This document shows, piece by piece, positions 31,429-39,208 of a stretch of 39,208 nt of DNA. Source of the DNA: Phycisphaerae bacterium (GTDB taxonomy: Bacteria > Planctomycetota > Phycisphaerae > Phycisphaerales > SM1A02); NCBI GenBank assembly GCA_016873275.1, contig VGXO01000026.1:1-39208 (forward strand), written 5' to 3'. The translations under genes were made by a program, and so were the position numbers. Numbering within the stretch: position 1 is the stretch's first letter; every line of letters starts with the position of its first letter. The notes beneath the pieces are model-generated. The model ran no database searches, was not told the DNA's origin, and saw nothing but the letters and a program-made list of their open reading frames with translations.

Positions 31429-32840
31429 CCCCGCTCCGTCTCGCCGTCGTCGGGCACACCAACACCGGGAAGACCTCGCTCCTCCGCACGCTCGCGCGGC
31501 GGCGGGACTTCGGCGACGTCTCGCCGAGCCCCGCGACCACGCGGCGGGTCGAGCCGCTCGCGCTCCTCGCGGGCGGCGAGGAGGTCGCGGTGCTCCTCGA
31601 CACGCCCGGTCTCGAGGACTCGATCGGGCTCCTCGAGGCGATCGACGCGATGCGGCACGACCGCCGCGAGGATCCCCAGACCTCGATCGAGCGGTTCCTC
31701 GCCTCGGAGGAGGCGAGGCGGCGCTTCCCGCAGGAGGTGGCGGCGCTCGAGGCTGCACGGAGCGCCGACCTCCTGCTCGTGGTGATCGACGCCCGCGACC
31801 GCGTGCGACCGCGGCACCTCGACGAGCTCGAGGTCCTCCGCCGCTGCGGTCGCCCGGTCGTGCCGCTCCTCAACTTCGTCGCCGCGGAGGGCGCCGACGC
31901 CGAGGCATGGCGCGGCGGGCTCGCGCGACTCGGTCTTCATGCCGTCGCCTCCTTCGACGTGGTCGTCTACGACGCCGAGGACGAGGCAAGGCTCCTCGAG
32001 GCGGTGCGGACGCTCGCCCCCGACCACCGCGGGGCGATCGACCGGCTGCTCGAGGACCGCCGCGTCCGCCGCGACTCGATCCGGCGGGCGACCGCGGCGG
32101 CGCTCGGAGACCTCCTCGTCGACGCGGCGTCGCTCGTCGTCGAGGTGATGCCGGCGCCCCGCGGGGACCCGGCGATCCGGCGACGCCTCGAGGAGGACGC
32201 CGGCGAGGCGCTGCGGGAGCGGCTGCGGACCCTCGAGCGTCGGACGCACCTCGAGGTCCTCGCCCTCGCCGGCTTCGACGCCGCCGACGCGAAGGTCGCC
32301 GAGGCGGCGCTCGCCGACCTCTCGATCGGCATCGACCTCTTCTCGCCGGAGGCGCTGCGGGCGATGGGCTTCACCGCCGCGACCGGCGCCGCGGCGGGCG
32401 CCGCGACCGGCGCCGCGATCGACCTCGCGGTGGGCGGACTGAGCCTCGGCGCCGCCGCGGCGATCGGCGCGGTCATCGGCGGCACCCTCGGCGCCGCGGG
32501 TCGGCAGGCGCGACGGCTGCTGCTCCTTGCCCGCGGCGGACGCGAGGTCACCGCGGGCGACCCGACGCTCCTGCTTCTTCTTCGCCGCGCGATGACGCTC
32601 GTCCGCGGACTCGAGATCCGCGGTCATGCCGCGGTCGAGCCGCTCGCGGTCGGCACGACGCCGGGGAAGGATGCCTCTCGGCGCGAGGACGAGCGCCTCG
32701 CGGCGATCGTCATGCCGCTCCTCCGCGCCGCGCGATCGCGGCTTGGTCATCCCGCCGGGGAGGCGGGGACCTCGGCGTCACGCGAGGACCTTCGGCGCGA
32801 GGTCGCGCGGGCGATCGAGGACGCCCTGCGCCCGCGGTGA
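31425..32840 (+). CDS. DUF3482-type GTPase
   Basis: 471-residue Era/TrmE-like small GTPase with a DUF3482 C-terminal region. G1 is GHTNTGKT (10-17), the switch-1 Thr lies in SPATTRRVE, and G3 is DTPGL (59-63). The usual NKxD G4 is replaced by LLNFVA after the RPVVPLLN strand, as in this family. The C-terminal part has a Gly/Ala-rich, weakly hydrophobic double stretch (about 310-365; GAAAGAATGAAIDLAVGG), which may insert into or lie along the membrane, plus a final helical end. It is translated in coupling with the DUF2868 membrane protein. The pair probably forms a membrane-GTPase complex, but its process is not known to me. Confidence 0.88.
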   Translation: MTPLRLAVVGHTNTGKTSLLRTLARRRDFGDVSPSPATTRRVEPLALLAGGEEVAVLLDTPGLEDSIGLLEAIDAMRHDRREDPQTSIERFLASEEARRRFPQEVAALEAARSADLLLVVIDARDRVRPRHLDELEVLRRCGRPVVPLLNFVAAEGADAEAWRGGLARLGLHAVASFDVVVYDAEDEARLLEAVRTLAPDHRGAIDRLLEDRRVRRDSIRRATAAALGDLLVDAASLVVEVMPAPRGDPAIRRRLEEDAGEALRERLRTLERRTHLEVLALAGFDAADAKVAEAALADLSIGIDLFSPEALRAMGFTAATGAAAGAATGAAIDLAVGGLSLGAAAAIGAVIGGTLGAAGRQARRLLLLARGGREVTAGDPTLLLLLRRAMTLVRGLEIRGHAAVEPLAVGTTPGKDASRREDERLAAIVMPLLRAARSRLGHPAGEAGTSASREDLRREVARAIEDALRPR

Positions 32841-32856
32841 GGAGCGCAGGGCGTCC
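32819..32856. terminator. Shared terminator overlapping the GTPase stop
   Basis: Arms GGACGCCCTGCGC (32819-32831) and GCGCAGGGCGTCC (32844-32856) form a perfect 13-bp stem with a 12-nt loop containing the GTPase stop codon. The hairpin lies between convergent genes and ends 8 nt before the end of the minus-strand lipoprotein gene, so it can terminate both. No T tract is seen. Confidence 0.75.
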
Positions 32857-32864
32857 GTTGATCG

Positions 32865-33401
32865 TCAGCCGCCGAGGGCGAAGGAGATCACCGAGGTGGT
32901 GCCGTCCTTCGCCGTGATCTCGACCCACAGCATCGAGCCATCGGGAAGCGGCGAGGGCGCCTCGGCGTGGGTGTGCCAGTGCCCTTCCTCCTCGCCAGCC
33001 TTCGCCTTGACCGAGCCCGCGGCGTCCTGGGTCCCGATCCAGAACCGGACCGCCGACGCCTCGCCGAGTCCGCCGTCGATCCAGACGTCGATCGGCACGT
33101 CGCCGCCCGCGGTCACCTCGCCATCGCGGGACGCCTTCACCGTCGAGGCTCCGAGCGTCTGCTCGCCGAGCTCGACCGTCTCGCCGTGGTGATGGTCAGA
33201 CGCTTGCTCCCCGGCATCGCCGTGATCGTGATCGTGATCGTGATCGTGGTCGTGGTCGTGGTCGTGGTCGTGATCGTGATCGTGCGAGCCCGACGTCGAG
33301 GCTGACTTCGGCTCGTCGCCTCCGCCGCAGCCGGAGGTGGCGCCGAGGAAGGCGAGGCTCGCCGAGGCGAGGAGCAAGGCGAGGGGGTTCGTGCGGTGCA
33401 T
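32865..33401 (-). CDS. His-Asp repeat lipoprotein, probably metal-binding
   Basis: 178 residues. The signal peptide (LALLLASASLAFLGATSG) ends before C25; the lipobox is weak (TSGC). Residues 40-60 form a run of ten His-Asp dipeptides plus His, followed by another His cluster (DHHHGE). The C-terminal domain (about 70-178) is beta-rich, containing DVPIDVWIDGGLG, RFWIGTQDAAG, a GHWHTH segment and LWVEITAKDG, with a family I do not recognise. The His/Asp tract suggests binding of Zn, Cu, Ni or similar metals outside the cytoplasm. The ATG at 33401 has GGAG 9 nt upstream. The next gene on the same strand upstream is the remnant of a heavy-metal RND pump, which fits a former metal-handling cluster. 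Confidence 0.8.
   Translation of the reverse strand: MHRTNPLALLLASASLAFLGATSGCGGGDEPKSASTSGSHDHDHDHDHDHDHDHDHDHDHGDAGEQASDHHHGETVELGEQTLGASTVKASRDGEVTAGGDVPIDVWIDGGLGEASAVRFWIGTQDAAGSVKAKAGEEEGHWHTHAEAPSPLPDGSMLWVEITAKDGTTSVISFALGG
33222..33284. repeat. Hexanucleotide array (GTGATC/GTGGTC)10
   Basis: Ten tandem hexamers, six GTGATC and four GTGGTC, plus a final GTG encode the His-Asp run of the lipoprotein on the minus strand. The period keeps frame, so the length can vary between strains without breaking the gene. Confidence 0.9.
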
Positions 33402-33506
33402 GGAGGTTCTCCGAGAGGAACACGTGGATCCCCGGGCATCCGGGAGTTCGATCGCGGGGCGACGCTGCCCGCGCGGGGTGATCATCGCAGGATCGCCGGG
33501 CTTCGG

Positions 33507-34820
33507 TCATGCCGGCGTCACCTCCGGCTCGAGGAGGGCGATCGAGGTGCCGGCGCGGGCAAACGCCAGCGCGTAGCCGACCGGGACCACGAAGAGGTTG
33601 AGGAACGTCGAGGAGACGAGCCCGCCGAGGACGACGACGGCGAGCGGGGCGAGGAGCTCGCTTCCGGGCTCCCCCGCCGCGAGGGCGAGCGGCAGCAGCC
33701 CGAGCGCCGCGGTGAGCGCGGTCATCAGGATCGGCACGAGCCGCTCCATCGAGCCCTGCACCACCGCCTCGACGAGGCTGCGTCCCTCGTGCCGCTGCAG
33801 ATGGTCGAAGTGGTTGACGAGGAGGATCCCGTTGCGGACCGCGATGCCGAAGAGCGTCACGAACCCGACGAGGCTCGCGATCGAAAGGACCGGCGCGACG
33901 TAGCGGTCGCCGCCGAGACCCATCAGCGACTGCACGTTCGCAAGGACCGACGGCGACTCGCTCACGAAGACCGCGACCACGCCGCCGATCAGCGCGAGCG
34001 GAAGATTGAGCATGACGAGGAGCGCCGTCCGCGAGCGTCCGGTCGTGAGCTGCAGCAGGAGGAACATCACGACCGCGACGACCGATCCCATCAGCAGGAT
34101 CGTCCGCGCCGCCGACTGCTGCGCCTCGAACTGCCCGCCATACCGCACGGTGAATCCCGCCTCGGCGACGATCGGATCGACCTTCGCCCGCACCTCCGCG
34201 ACGAGGTCGCCGAGGTTGTACCCCGCGGCGACGTTGACCGAGACCACCGCCTTGCGGCGGGCGTTCTCGCGGGCGATGAGGTTGCTCGTCATCTCCGGAC
34301 CGAAGTCGGCGACGTCGCCGAGCCGGACCATCGCCCCATGCTCGCCCCGCAGGATCAGCTCGCCGAGCTGGTCGATCCGCGCCCGCTCCTCGTCGGCGAG
34401 CCGGACCACGAGGTCAAGGCGTCGGATGCCCTCGTTGATCTCCGCGACGGTCTCGCCGTGCAGCGCCTGGCGGACCTGCTCCGCCGCGGCGGCGGGCGTG
34501 AGCCCGGCCGCGGCAAGGTCCTCGGCGCGGTACCGGATCGGCACCGACGCCACCATGATCTCGCGGTTGGCGGCGACGTCTCGGGTGCCGGGAATCGACT
34601 GCAGCACCGACTCGATCCGCTTCGCGACCGCCCGAAGCCCGTCGAGGTCGTCGCCGTAGACGTCGATCGCGATCGCGGCGGGCGTTCCCGAGAGCAGGTG
34701 CGACATGCGGTGCTCGATCGGCTGCCCGACCATGGTGGTGATGCCGGGCACGCCGGCGAGGACGCGGTCGATCTCGTCGCGGACGGCGTCATGATCCCCC
34801 TCCGGCGCGACGACGCGCGG
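33507..34820 (-). pseudogene. C-terminal half of a heavy-metal RND pump (CusA/CzcA)
   Basis: Only about the last 437 residues of a normally ~1040-residue HME-RND pump are present. Similarity begins at about DEIDRVLAGVPGI and continues through QPIEHRMSHLLSG, the second periplasmic half (NVAAGYNLGDLVAEVRAKV) and membrane helices 7-12, including GIAVRNGILLVNHFDH. The N-terminal half, with helices 1-6 and the charged proton-relay helix, is missing, so the product cannot be a working pump. The frame is open right up to position 34820, directly after the neighbour's TGA and in the same reading frame. GTG 34751 or another internal codon would be the only starts. It is either a deletion/insertion remnant or a misassembly. 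Confidence 0.85.
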
Positions 34821-37172
34821 TCAGGGCACGAAGGGCGACTTCCCGAAGCCCTCGCGGATGTAGTCGTTCACGGCGCCCGCGGCGTACCGCTCGTCCCACG
34901 CCCCACGGCGGTTCTGCTTCGCCCGCTCGATGAAGACGAGGAAGGCGTGATGGCGTCGGGCGCAGACGCGGGCTTCCTCGGCGGAGAGCACCCGGGCGGT
35001 CCAGAAGGCGCCGCTCCCGGGGTACTGGGATGGCTCCGAGAGCACCTCGCGGACCTTCGCCGCGTTGGGGCGGCGCCGCTCAAGCGGGACGCCCGCATCG
35101 ACGGTGATCTCCTCGTCCGGAACGAACGAGGGATCGATCGAGCGGACGTAGCTCTCGATGTCCCGCTGCCAGCCGGCACGCCCCTGGGGATCGGCAAGGG
35201 TCGAGGCGTCCTTCCACCCGGCGGCGGTCGCGATCGACTCGATGGACCCATGCGAGGCTCCCAAGGCGTCGTAGCCGGCACCCTGCCAACCCGCCATCGT
35301 GCCGCTGGTCGCACCCCAGGTGTGGGTGCTCGGGCTGGGCGAGTGGTAGTGGTTGCCGCCGGAGGTCGCGGTTCCGAACTCGAACGTGCTCGGTCGCAGC
35401 GCATCCGCGCACGCACCCGCGACGCCGCTCGTCGTCAGGGCGAGGGCGTTGCCGCCCACCTCGCAGGAGAGGACGCCATCCGGCGCCGACGAGGATGCCA
35501 CCGTGAGGGCGGGACCGCTCTTCGCGGTCACCACCACGTTGTCCCTGATCCGCAGGTGCATCGAGGTCTCGGCGGGACTCGCCCCATAGGCGGCGATCCC
35601 ACTGCCCATGAGGTGACCGCCGCCGTTGCTCGGGCGGTGCAGGTGCGCCACGACGTTGTCGATCAGCTCGCCGATCTGCTCGTTGCCGACCGCCATGGCG
35701 ATCCCGACGCCGAAGCCCCCCGGAGGAAGCAGGTGATCGTCGTGCAGGACGCAGTTGCCGCGGACCATCGCGTCCTGCAGCAGGGTCCGATCGGCTTGAC
35801 CATGCCCGACGCTCAGCGCCTGGTGATTCCAGAGCAGGAGGTTCCCCTCCGCCCGACCGCCGACGCGCATCTGGATCGAGCTCCCGCCGCCCCCTCGCGA
35901 GACGATGTTGCCATCGAAGTCAAGCTCCGCCGCCGCGGACAGGTAGCAGTTCCGGTCGAACCACGTCCGCGTCGGCTGCAGACCCGCTCCCGCGGGAACT
36001 TGTCCTTCGGTGCCGGTGCTGACGAGCCGTGACGTCCATGTCGCGGGGTTCAGCGGGTCCTCCTTGAAGCCGTTCTGGTCGAACACGCACTGGCGGATCG
36101 CGACCTCGCCGTTCGTGCTCACGAAGATCCCCTGCACATGCAGTCCCGAACCCGATCGCCAGTTCGCCTCGACGATCGAGCGGTGCACCTCGACGCACTG
36201 CGGGCTCCGACCTTGGACCGTCTGGATCGACGAGCCGCGGCTGCTTCGGAAGCGCACGCCTTCCAAGCGGATGTTCGCGGAGGCGTACCAGATCTGCGCC
36301 GACTCGCTGACCGGACCCGTGGTCGGCATCGATCCGGCATTCCGGAACTCGAGCGAATCCACGATGTAGTTGCCCCCGCCATCCCACGATCGAATGAACT
36401 GCGGAGGCGTGCCTTGCACGATCGGTCGATCCACCGCCGGATCGCCGTACGCCGCGTAGACCCGGGGCTCGGAGGGCGACCGCCCCGCGGTGCGGTAGTC
36501 GATGAACCGCGTGCTGCCGAGGTCGAAGACGTCGCCGCGGCGAAGCAGCATCCACTCCGGCTCGCCGCGGAGGCTCGTCCCCGATCCATCGCGGAGCGCG
36601 ATCCTCGCGGCGGCGATGGTGCGGTAGGCGACGACCGCGCCGATCGGGTTGGTCGGATCGAGCCCGATCTCCGGGTCCGCGGGCAGGTAGTAGCCACGCC
36701 CCTGCGCGTTCATCGCCGCGGCGGCGTCGTCGCCCGCCGCGGAGACGAACACGATCCGCGAGTCGCCGGCGACGAACATCGGGAGGTCGAGGAAGCCCTC
36801 CTCGTCGAGGAGCCGCAGCTCGCCCCAGCGGTTGAGGAGCCGCGAGAGGTCGGCGCCGCCCACGATGCCATCGCCGTCGAGGTCCTCGACGCCCTGCCCC
36901 GCCGTGCCCCACGAGACGAGGAGCACGCCGAGATCAGCGCCGTCGATCCAGCCATCGAGGTTCAGGTCGCCCATGCCTCGCGCCGCCTGCTCGAGGAAGC
37001 AGGACCCCGCCGCGTCGGACGAACCACCGAACGCGGCGGGGGCGAGGAGGGCGGAGAGGGTCGAGCAAAGGACCGAAGATAGGATGGCTCGGGAGCTGCT
37101 TCGTCGCACGGCACGACTCGTCGAGATCGCGAATGGACGGCTTGCCACGACGCCAAGCCGGTCCCTCACCAA
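34821..37172 (-). CDS. Secreted beta-helix protein with N-terminal dockerin
   Basis: 783 residues. A signal peptide core ([20 protein letters not shown], about 30-49) is followed by a dockerin-like EF-hand pair at 68-117: [14 protein letters not shown] and [14 protein letters not shown], each with the expected Asp/Asn calcium ligands. The rest (about 130-780) resembles parallel beta-helix domains, with repeated short strands such as [30 protein letters not shown] and [11 protein letters not shown], and a long Ser/Gly-rich middle. Substrate or partner is unknown. Dockerins are usually C-terminal, so this placement is uncommon. Starts are non-ATG: TTG 37172, GTG 37169 or GTG 37109, none with a good ribosome site. 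It stops exactly where the RND remnant begins. Confidence 0.8.
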   Translation of the reverse strand: MVRDRLGVVASRPFAISTSRAVRRSSSRAILSSVLCSTLSALLAPAAFGGSSDAAGSCFLEQAARGMGDLNLDGWIDGADLGVLLVSWGTAGQGVEDLDGDGIVGGADLSRLLNRWGELRLLDEEGFLDLPMFVAGDSRIVFVSAAGDDAAAAMNAQGRGYYLPADPEIGLDPTNPIGAVVAYRTIAAARIALRDGSGTSLRGEPEWMLLRRGDVFDLGSTRFIDYRTAGRSPSEPRVYAAYGDPAVDRPIVQGTPPQFIRSWDGGGNYIVDSLEFRNAGSMPTTGPVSESAQIWYASANIRLEGVRFRSSRGSSIQTVQGRSPQCVEVHRSIVEANWRSGSGLHVQGIFVSTNGEVAIRQCVFDQNGFKEDPLNPATWTSRLVSTGTEGQVPAGAGLQPTRTWFDRNCYLSAAAELDFDGNIVSRGGGGSSIQMRVGGRAEGNLLLWNHQALSVGHGQADRTLLQDAMVRGNCVLHDDHLLPPGGFGVGIAMAVGNEQIGELIDNVVAHLHRPSNGGGHLMGSGIAAYGASPAETSMHLRIRDNVVVTAKSGPALTVASSSAPDGVLSCEVGGNALALTTSGVAGACADALRPSTFEFGTATSGGNHYHSPSPSTHTWGATSGTMAGWQGAGYDALGASHGSIESIATAAGWKDASTLADPQGRAGWQRDIESYVRSIDPSFVPDEEITVDAGVPLERRRPNAAKVREVLSEPSQYPGSGAFWTARVLSAEEARVCARRHHAFLVFIERAKQNRRGAWDERYAAGAVNDYIREGFGKSPFVP

Positions 37173-37300
37173 GACGAGCGAGGGGGACCGCGGATCGACA
37201 GACCCCTGCAGGAGCGTGACTTCGAGGAGAGTTCCTCAGTCCGCGGACGCCGCTCGGTCCTCGCGGCAGGTCCGCTTCGTCGCCGGCAGGCCGACCGACC

Positions 37301-37350
37301 GATCGATCGATGGCGATCGATGGCGATCGATGGCGATCGATGGCGATCGA
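37301..37350. repeat. Tandem 10-mer TGGCGATCGA
   Basis: Four perfect 10-bp copies (37311-37350) follow a related GATCGATCGA start at 37301. The 10-bp period places each GATCGA on the same face of the helix. It lies about 130-180 nt upstream of the dockerin gene start and could be a protein-binding cluster. Confidence 0.85.
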
Positions 37351-37629
37351 TGCGTGCTCGCCACCCCGCCCACACCGGTCGCCCGATCCGCGATGACCCG
37401 CAGACGGTCTCGCGGCGATGAGTCTCGTGGCACTCGCACGGTCGCGTCGGCGACGCGCCTGAGCCGAGGCGATCCATCGAGAATCGCTCGGTTCGGACCT
37501 GATGAGGCGGACGACCGCGCGGCTCGACGCGATCGGGGGCGTGACGTCGCGGCGTGACCGTGCATCGTCGGGGTGATTGCGCCGCCATCGACGGAGCCGT
37601 CGCACTGGCGTCGATGCCATGACCGAACG

Positions 37630-37648
37630 TCGGCCGATCGCCGGCCGA
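37630..37648 (-). terminator. Hairpin directly after the CNNM gene
   Basis: TCGGCCG and CGGCCGA form a 7-bp stem around ATCGC, ending at the base next to the CNNM stop codon. It is a likely terminator, though no T run follows. Confidence 0.45.
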
Positions 37649-38962
37649 TCATGCCCCCGCGGCAGCGTGACCATCGACCCGGCGGACGATGAGCTTGTCG
37701 ATGCGGACGCCGTCAGTGTCGACGACCTCGAGCTCGAGCCCCTGCCAGGTCGCCTTCTCGCCCTCCTGCGGGATCCGACCCAGGATCGTGGTCACGACTC
37801 CCGCGACGGTGCTGACGTCGGGAAGCAGTTCCTCCGCCTCGGCGGGAATCTGCAGGGTCAACGCCATCTCGTGAAGCGGAAGGCGACCATCGACGAGCCA
37901 CGAGCCGTCGCTGCGCCGGGTCATCGTGGGCATCGCCGCGTCGCCCTTGCGGCTCACGTCGCCGAGGATCGCCCGCGCGACGTCGTTCAGCGTGAGCATG
38001 CCGAGGGTGCCGCCGTACTCGTCGACCACGAAGGCGAAGTGCGTGCGGGTCGCCTGGAACTGATCGAGCAGGCGCAGCGCCGGCATCGACTCGGGCACGA
38101 AGAGCGGCGAGTGGGTCACCGAGGCCACGGAGAACTCCTTGCCTGCGACGAGCCCGTGGGCGATGAGGTCCTTGACGTGCACCACGCCGACCACGCGGTC
38201 GAGTCCGCCACGGCAGACGGGGAAGTGCGAGTGCGGGCTCGTCCCGACGAGGACCCGCACCGCCTCGAGCGGCGTGCGCTCGTCGATCCAGACGATGTCC
38301 TTGCGGGAGATCATGAGGTCGCGCACGACGAGGTCGCCGACCCGCATGGTGCGCTGGAAGAGCGCGAGCTCCTGCGGCGTGAAGACGCCGGTGCCGGCGG
38401 CGCGGGCGATGATCGCCCGCACGTCCTCCTCCGAGACGTCGTCGCCCTCCCGCGGCTTGAGCCGAAGCACGCGGAGGAGGAGGTCCGTCGAGGCGGAGAG
38501 AAGGCGGATCGGCCACGCCGCGACGATCGAGAGCAGGTTGAGCGGCCGCGAGATCGCCGCCGCGACCGCCTCCGGGTGCGCCAGCGCGATGCGCTTGGGG
38601 ACGAGCTCCCCGACGACGAGCGAGACGTAGGTGAGGAGGAGGACGACGATCACGAGGGCGATGACGTCGGCGTGCGGCGCGAGCCGCGGGACCGACGCGA
38701 CGAGTCCCTCCAGCCCGCCGGAGAGGGCGTTCTCGGCGAACGCGCCGGCAAGGATGCCGATGAGGGTGATCCCGACCTGCACGGTCGAGAGGAACCGGGT
38801 CGGATCCTTGGCGAGGAGGATCGCGGTCGAGGCGCCGCGGCTGCCGCGGGCCGCCGCCCGCTGCAGGCGGGACTGGCGGCTCGTCATCACCGCGAGCTCC
38901 GACATCGCGAAGACGCCGTTGAGGAGGACGAGGGCGAGGAGGATGAGGATGGAGATCGCCAT
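37649..38962 (-). CDS. CNNM/CorC (HlyC) family transporter-like protein
   Basis: 437-residue CNNM-CBS protein. Its start MAISILILLALVLLNGVFAM begins the DUF21 membrane domain (about 1-175) with the SELAVM, QVGITLIGILAGAFAE and LVVGELVPKRIA motifs. Two CBS repeats (about 205-330; VRDLMISRKDIVWID and FAFVVDEYGGTLGMLTL) and a C-terminal CorC_HlyC domain (about 345-437) follow. Bacterial members are Mg2+ exporters or Mg/Co-resistance factors regulated by nucleotide binding to the CBS pair; specificity is not shown here. The ATG at 38962 is chosen by the membrane domain. The right edge of the window is 246 nt away and contains repeats rather than a gene. Confidence 0.93.
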   Translation of the reverse strand: MAISILILLALVLLNGVFAMSELAVMTSRQSRLQRAAARGSRGASTAILLAKDPTRFLSTVQVGITLIGILAGAFAENALSGGLEGLVASVPRLAPHADVIALVIVVLLLTYVSLVVGELVPKRIALAHPEAVAAAISRPLNLLSIVAAWPIRLLSASTDLLLRVLRLKPREGDDVSEEDVRAIIARAAGTGVFTPQELALFQRTMRVGDLVVRDLMISRKDIVWIDERTPLEAVRVLVGTSPHSHFPVCRGGLDRVVGVVHVKDLIAHGLVAGKEFSVASVTHSPLFVPESMPALRLLDQFQATRTHFAFVVDEYGGTLGMLTLNDVARAILGDVSRKGDAAMPTMTRRSDGSWLVDGRLPLHEMALTLQIPAEAEELLPDVSTVAGVVTTILGRIPQEGEKATWQGLELEVVDTDGVRIDKLIVRRVDGHAAAGA

Positions 38963-39086
38963 GGGGCGATGGTAGAGGCGGGTGATCACGCGTCCACGTC
39001 GCCACGACGCGGCGGAGCGGAGCGCGGCTCGCGAGCGCCGCGAGCAAGTCGCGATCGACCCCCGAGCGACGGTTCGCACGACTCGG

Positions 39087-39208
39087 AACTCCTCCTCGAC
39101 CGAGCGAAGCGACGTCGGGGAGGCGTGCTCCAGAACTCCTCCCTGACGGAGCGAAGCGACGTCGGGGAGGCGTGCTCCAGAACTCCTCCCTGACGGAGCG
39201 AAGCGACG
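39087..39208. repeat. Tandem 47-bp unit with palindromes at the window edge
   Basis: Copies of AACTCCTCCCTGACGGAGCG and its continuation recur with a 47-nt period (39134 and 39181), with an earlier variant at 39087. Each has CTCC(C/T)-TGACG/CGTCGGGGAG arms around GAGCGAAGCGA, the reverse complement of the element at 37-69. The last copy is cut by the window end. Nothing in 38963-39086 is recognisable as a gene. Confidence 0.8.

Larger units (their letters stand above)
37173..37648. other. 476-nt gap with no recognised gene
   Basis: No open frame here has convincing codon use or family features. It holds the 10-bp tandem repeat at 37301-37350 and the hairpin at 37630-37648, and should contain the promoter of the minus-strand dockerin protein, which I cannot place. 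Confidence 0.6.

Noticed and set aside
34821-34823. Programmed readthrough of the TGA joining dockerin protein and RND remnant
   Set aside because: The pump part lacks its N-terminal half, and no recoding hairpin is seen. A scar or chimera explains the in-frame junction better.
37166-37588. A possible gene in the gap upstream of the dockerin protein
   Set aside because: The frames contain the 10-bp repeat and Arg/Ser/His-rich translations without G/C third-position bias or known features.
1-39208. tRNA, rRNA, riboswitch, prophage or insertion sequence
   Set aside because: No cloverleaf, conserved rRNA stretch, known riboswitch core, integrase or transposase was seen when reading the intergenic regions.

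Overview
The window is a GC-rich (roughly 70 percent or more), gene-dense bacterial chromosome segment that looks like Planctomycetota, probably a Phycisphaerae-type lineage. That placement is an inference. It rests on a membrane protein with a CPHCGYD...CPECG zinc ribbon, a dockerin-type EF-hand pair on a secreted beta-helix protein, a coiled-coil/winged-helix protein of a kind common in that phylum, and the overall housekeeping set. No rRNA, tRNA, CRISPR array, prophage or insertion sequence was recognised.

Layout. Positions 1-660 hold no gene but a dense field of short palindromes and a tandem 8-mer. The same palindrome family returns in opposite orientation at the right end (39087-39208), so both edges lie in a dispersed repeat. 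Next come rsfS and a pyrophosphatase pump (hppA) on the minus strand, rpsU (bS21), a YacP-like NYN protein, pdxH, dnaE on the minus strand, a small membrane protein, a class IV aminotransferase coupled to a one-pass membrane protein, an ABC-F ATPase and a GH15 glucoamylase-like enzyme. A B12-binding sensor with the CarH-type light-sensing motif but no DNA-binding domain follows, then a 42-residue coiled-coil gene. The minus strand then carries a Bax-inhibitor-1 family protein, a lipoprotein coupled to a PIN-PhoH ATPase, and a GT2/GT39 pair. The plus strand carries a UbiD-family decarboxylase coupled to the zinc-ribbon membrane protein, then the winged-helix gene behind a TTGACA promoter with a perfect hairpin.

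The last third has mltA with a small repeat-bearing gene after it, tatA, and a coupled DUF2868/DUF3482-GTPase pair. It ends with a His-Asp-repeat lipoprotein, the C-terminal half only of a heavy-metal RND pump, an unusual secreted protein with an N-terminal dockerin, and a CNNM/CorC-type membrane protein.

Most genes are core functions: ribosome assembly, replication, PLP metabolism, quinone-type decarboxylation, envelope glycosylation, murein turnover and Tat export. The least ordinary points are the B12 sensor, the enlarged loop of the pump, the aminotransferase lacking the usual PLP-contacting Glu, the RND gene cut exactly at its neighbour's stop codon, and the palindrome field at the edges.
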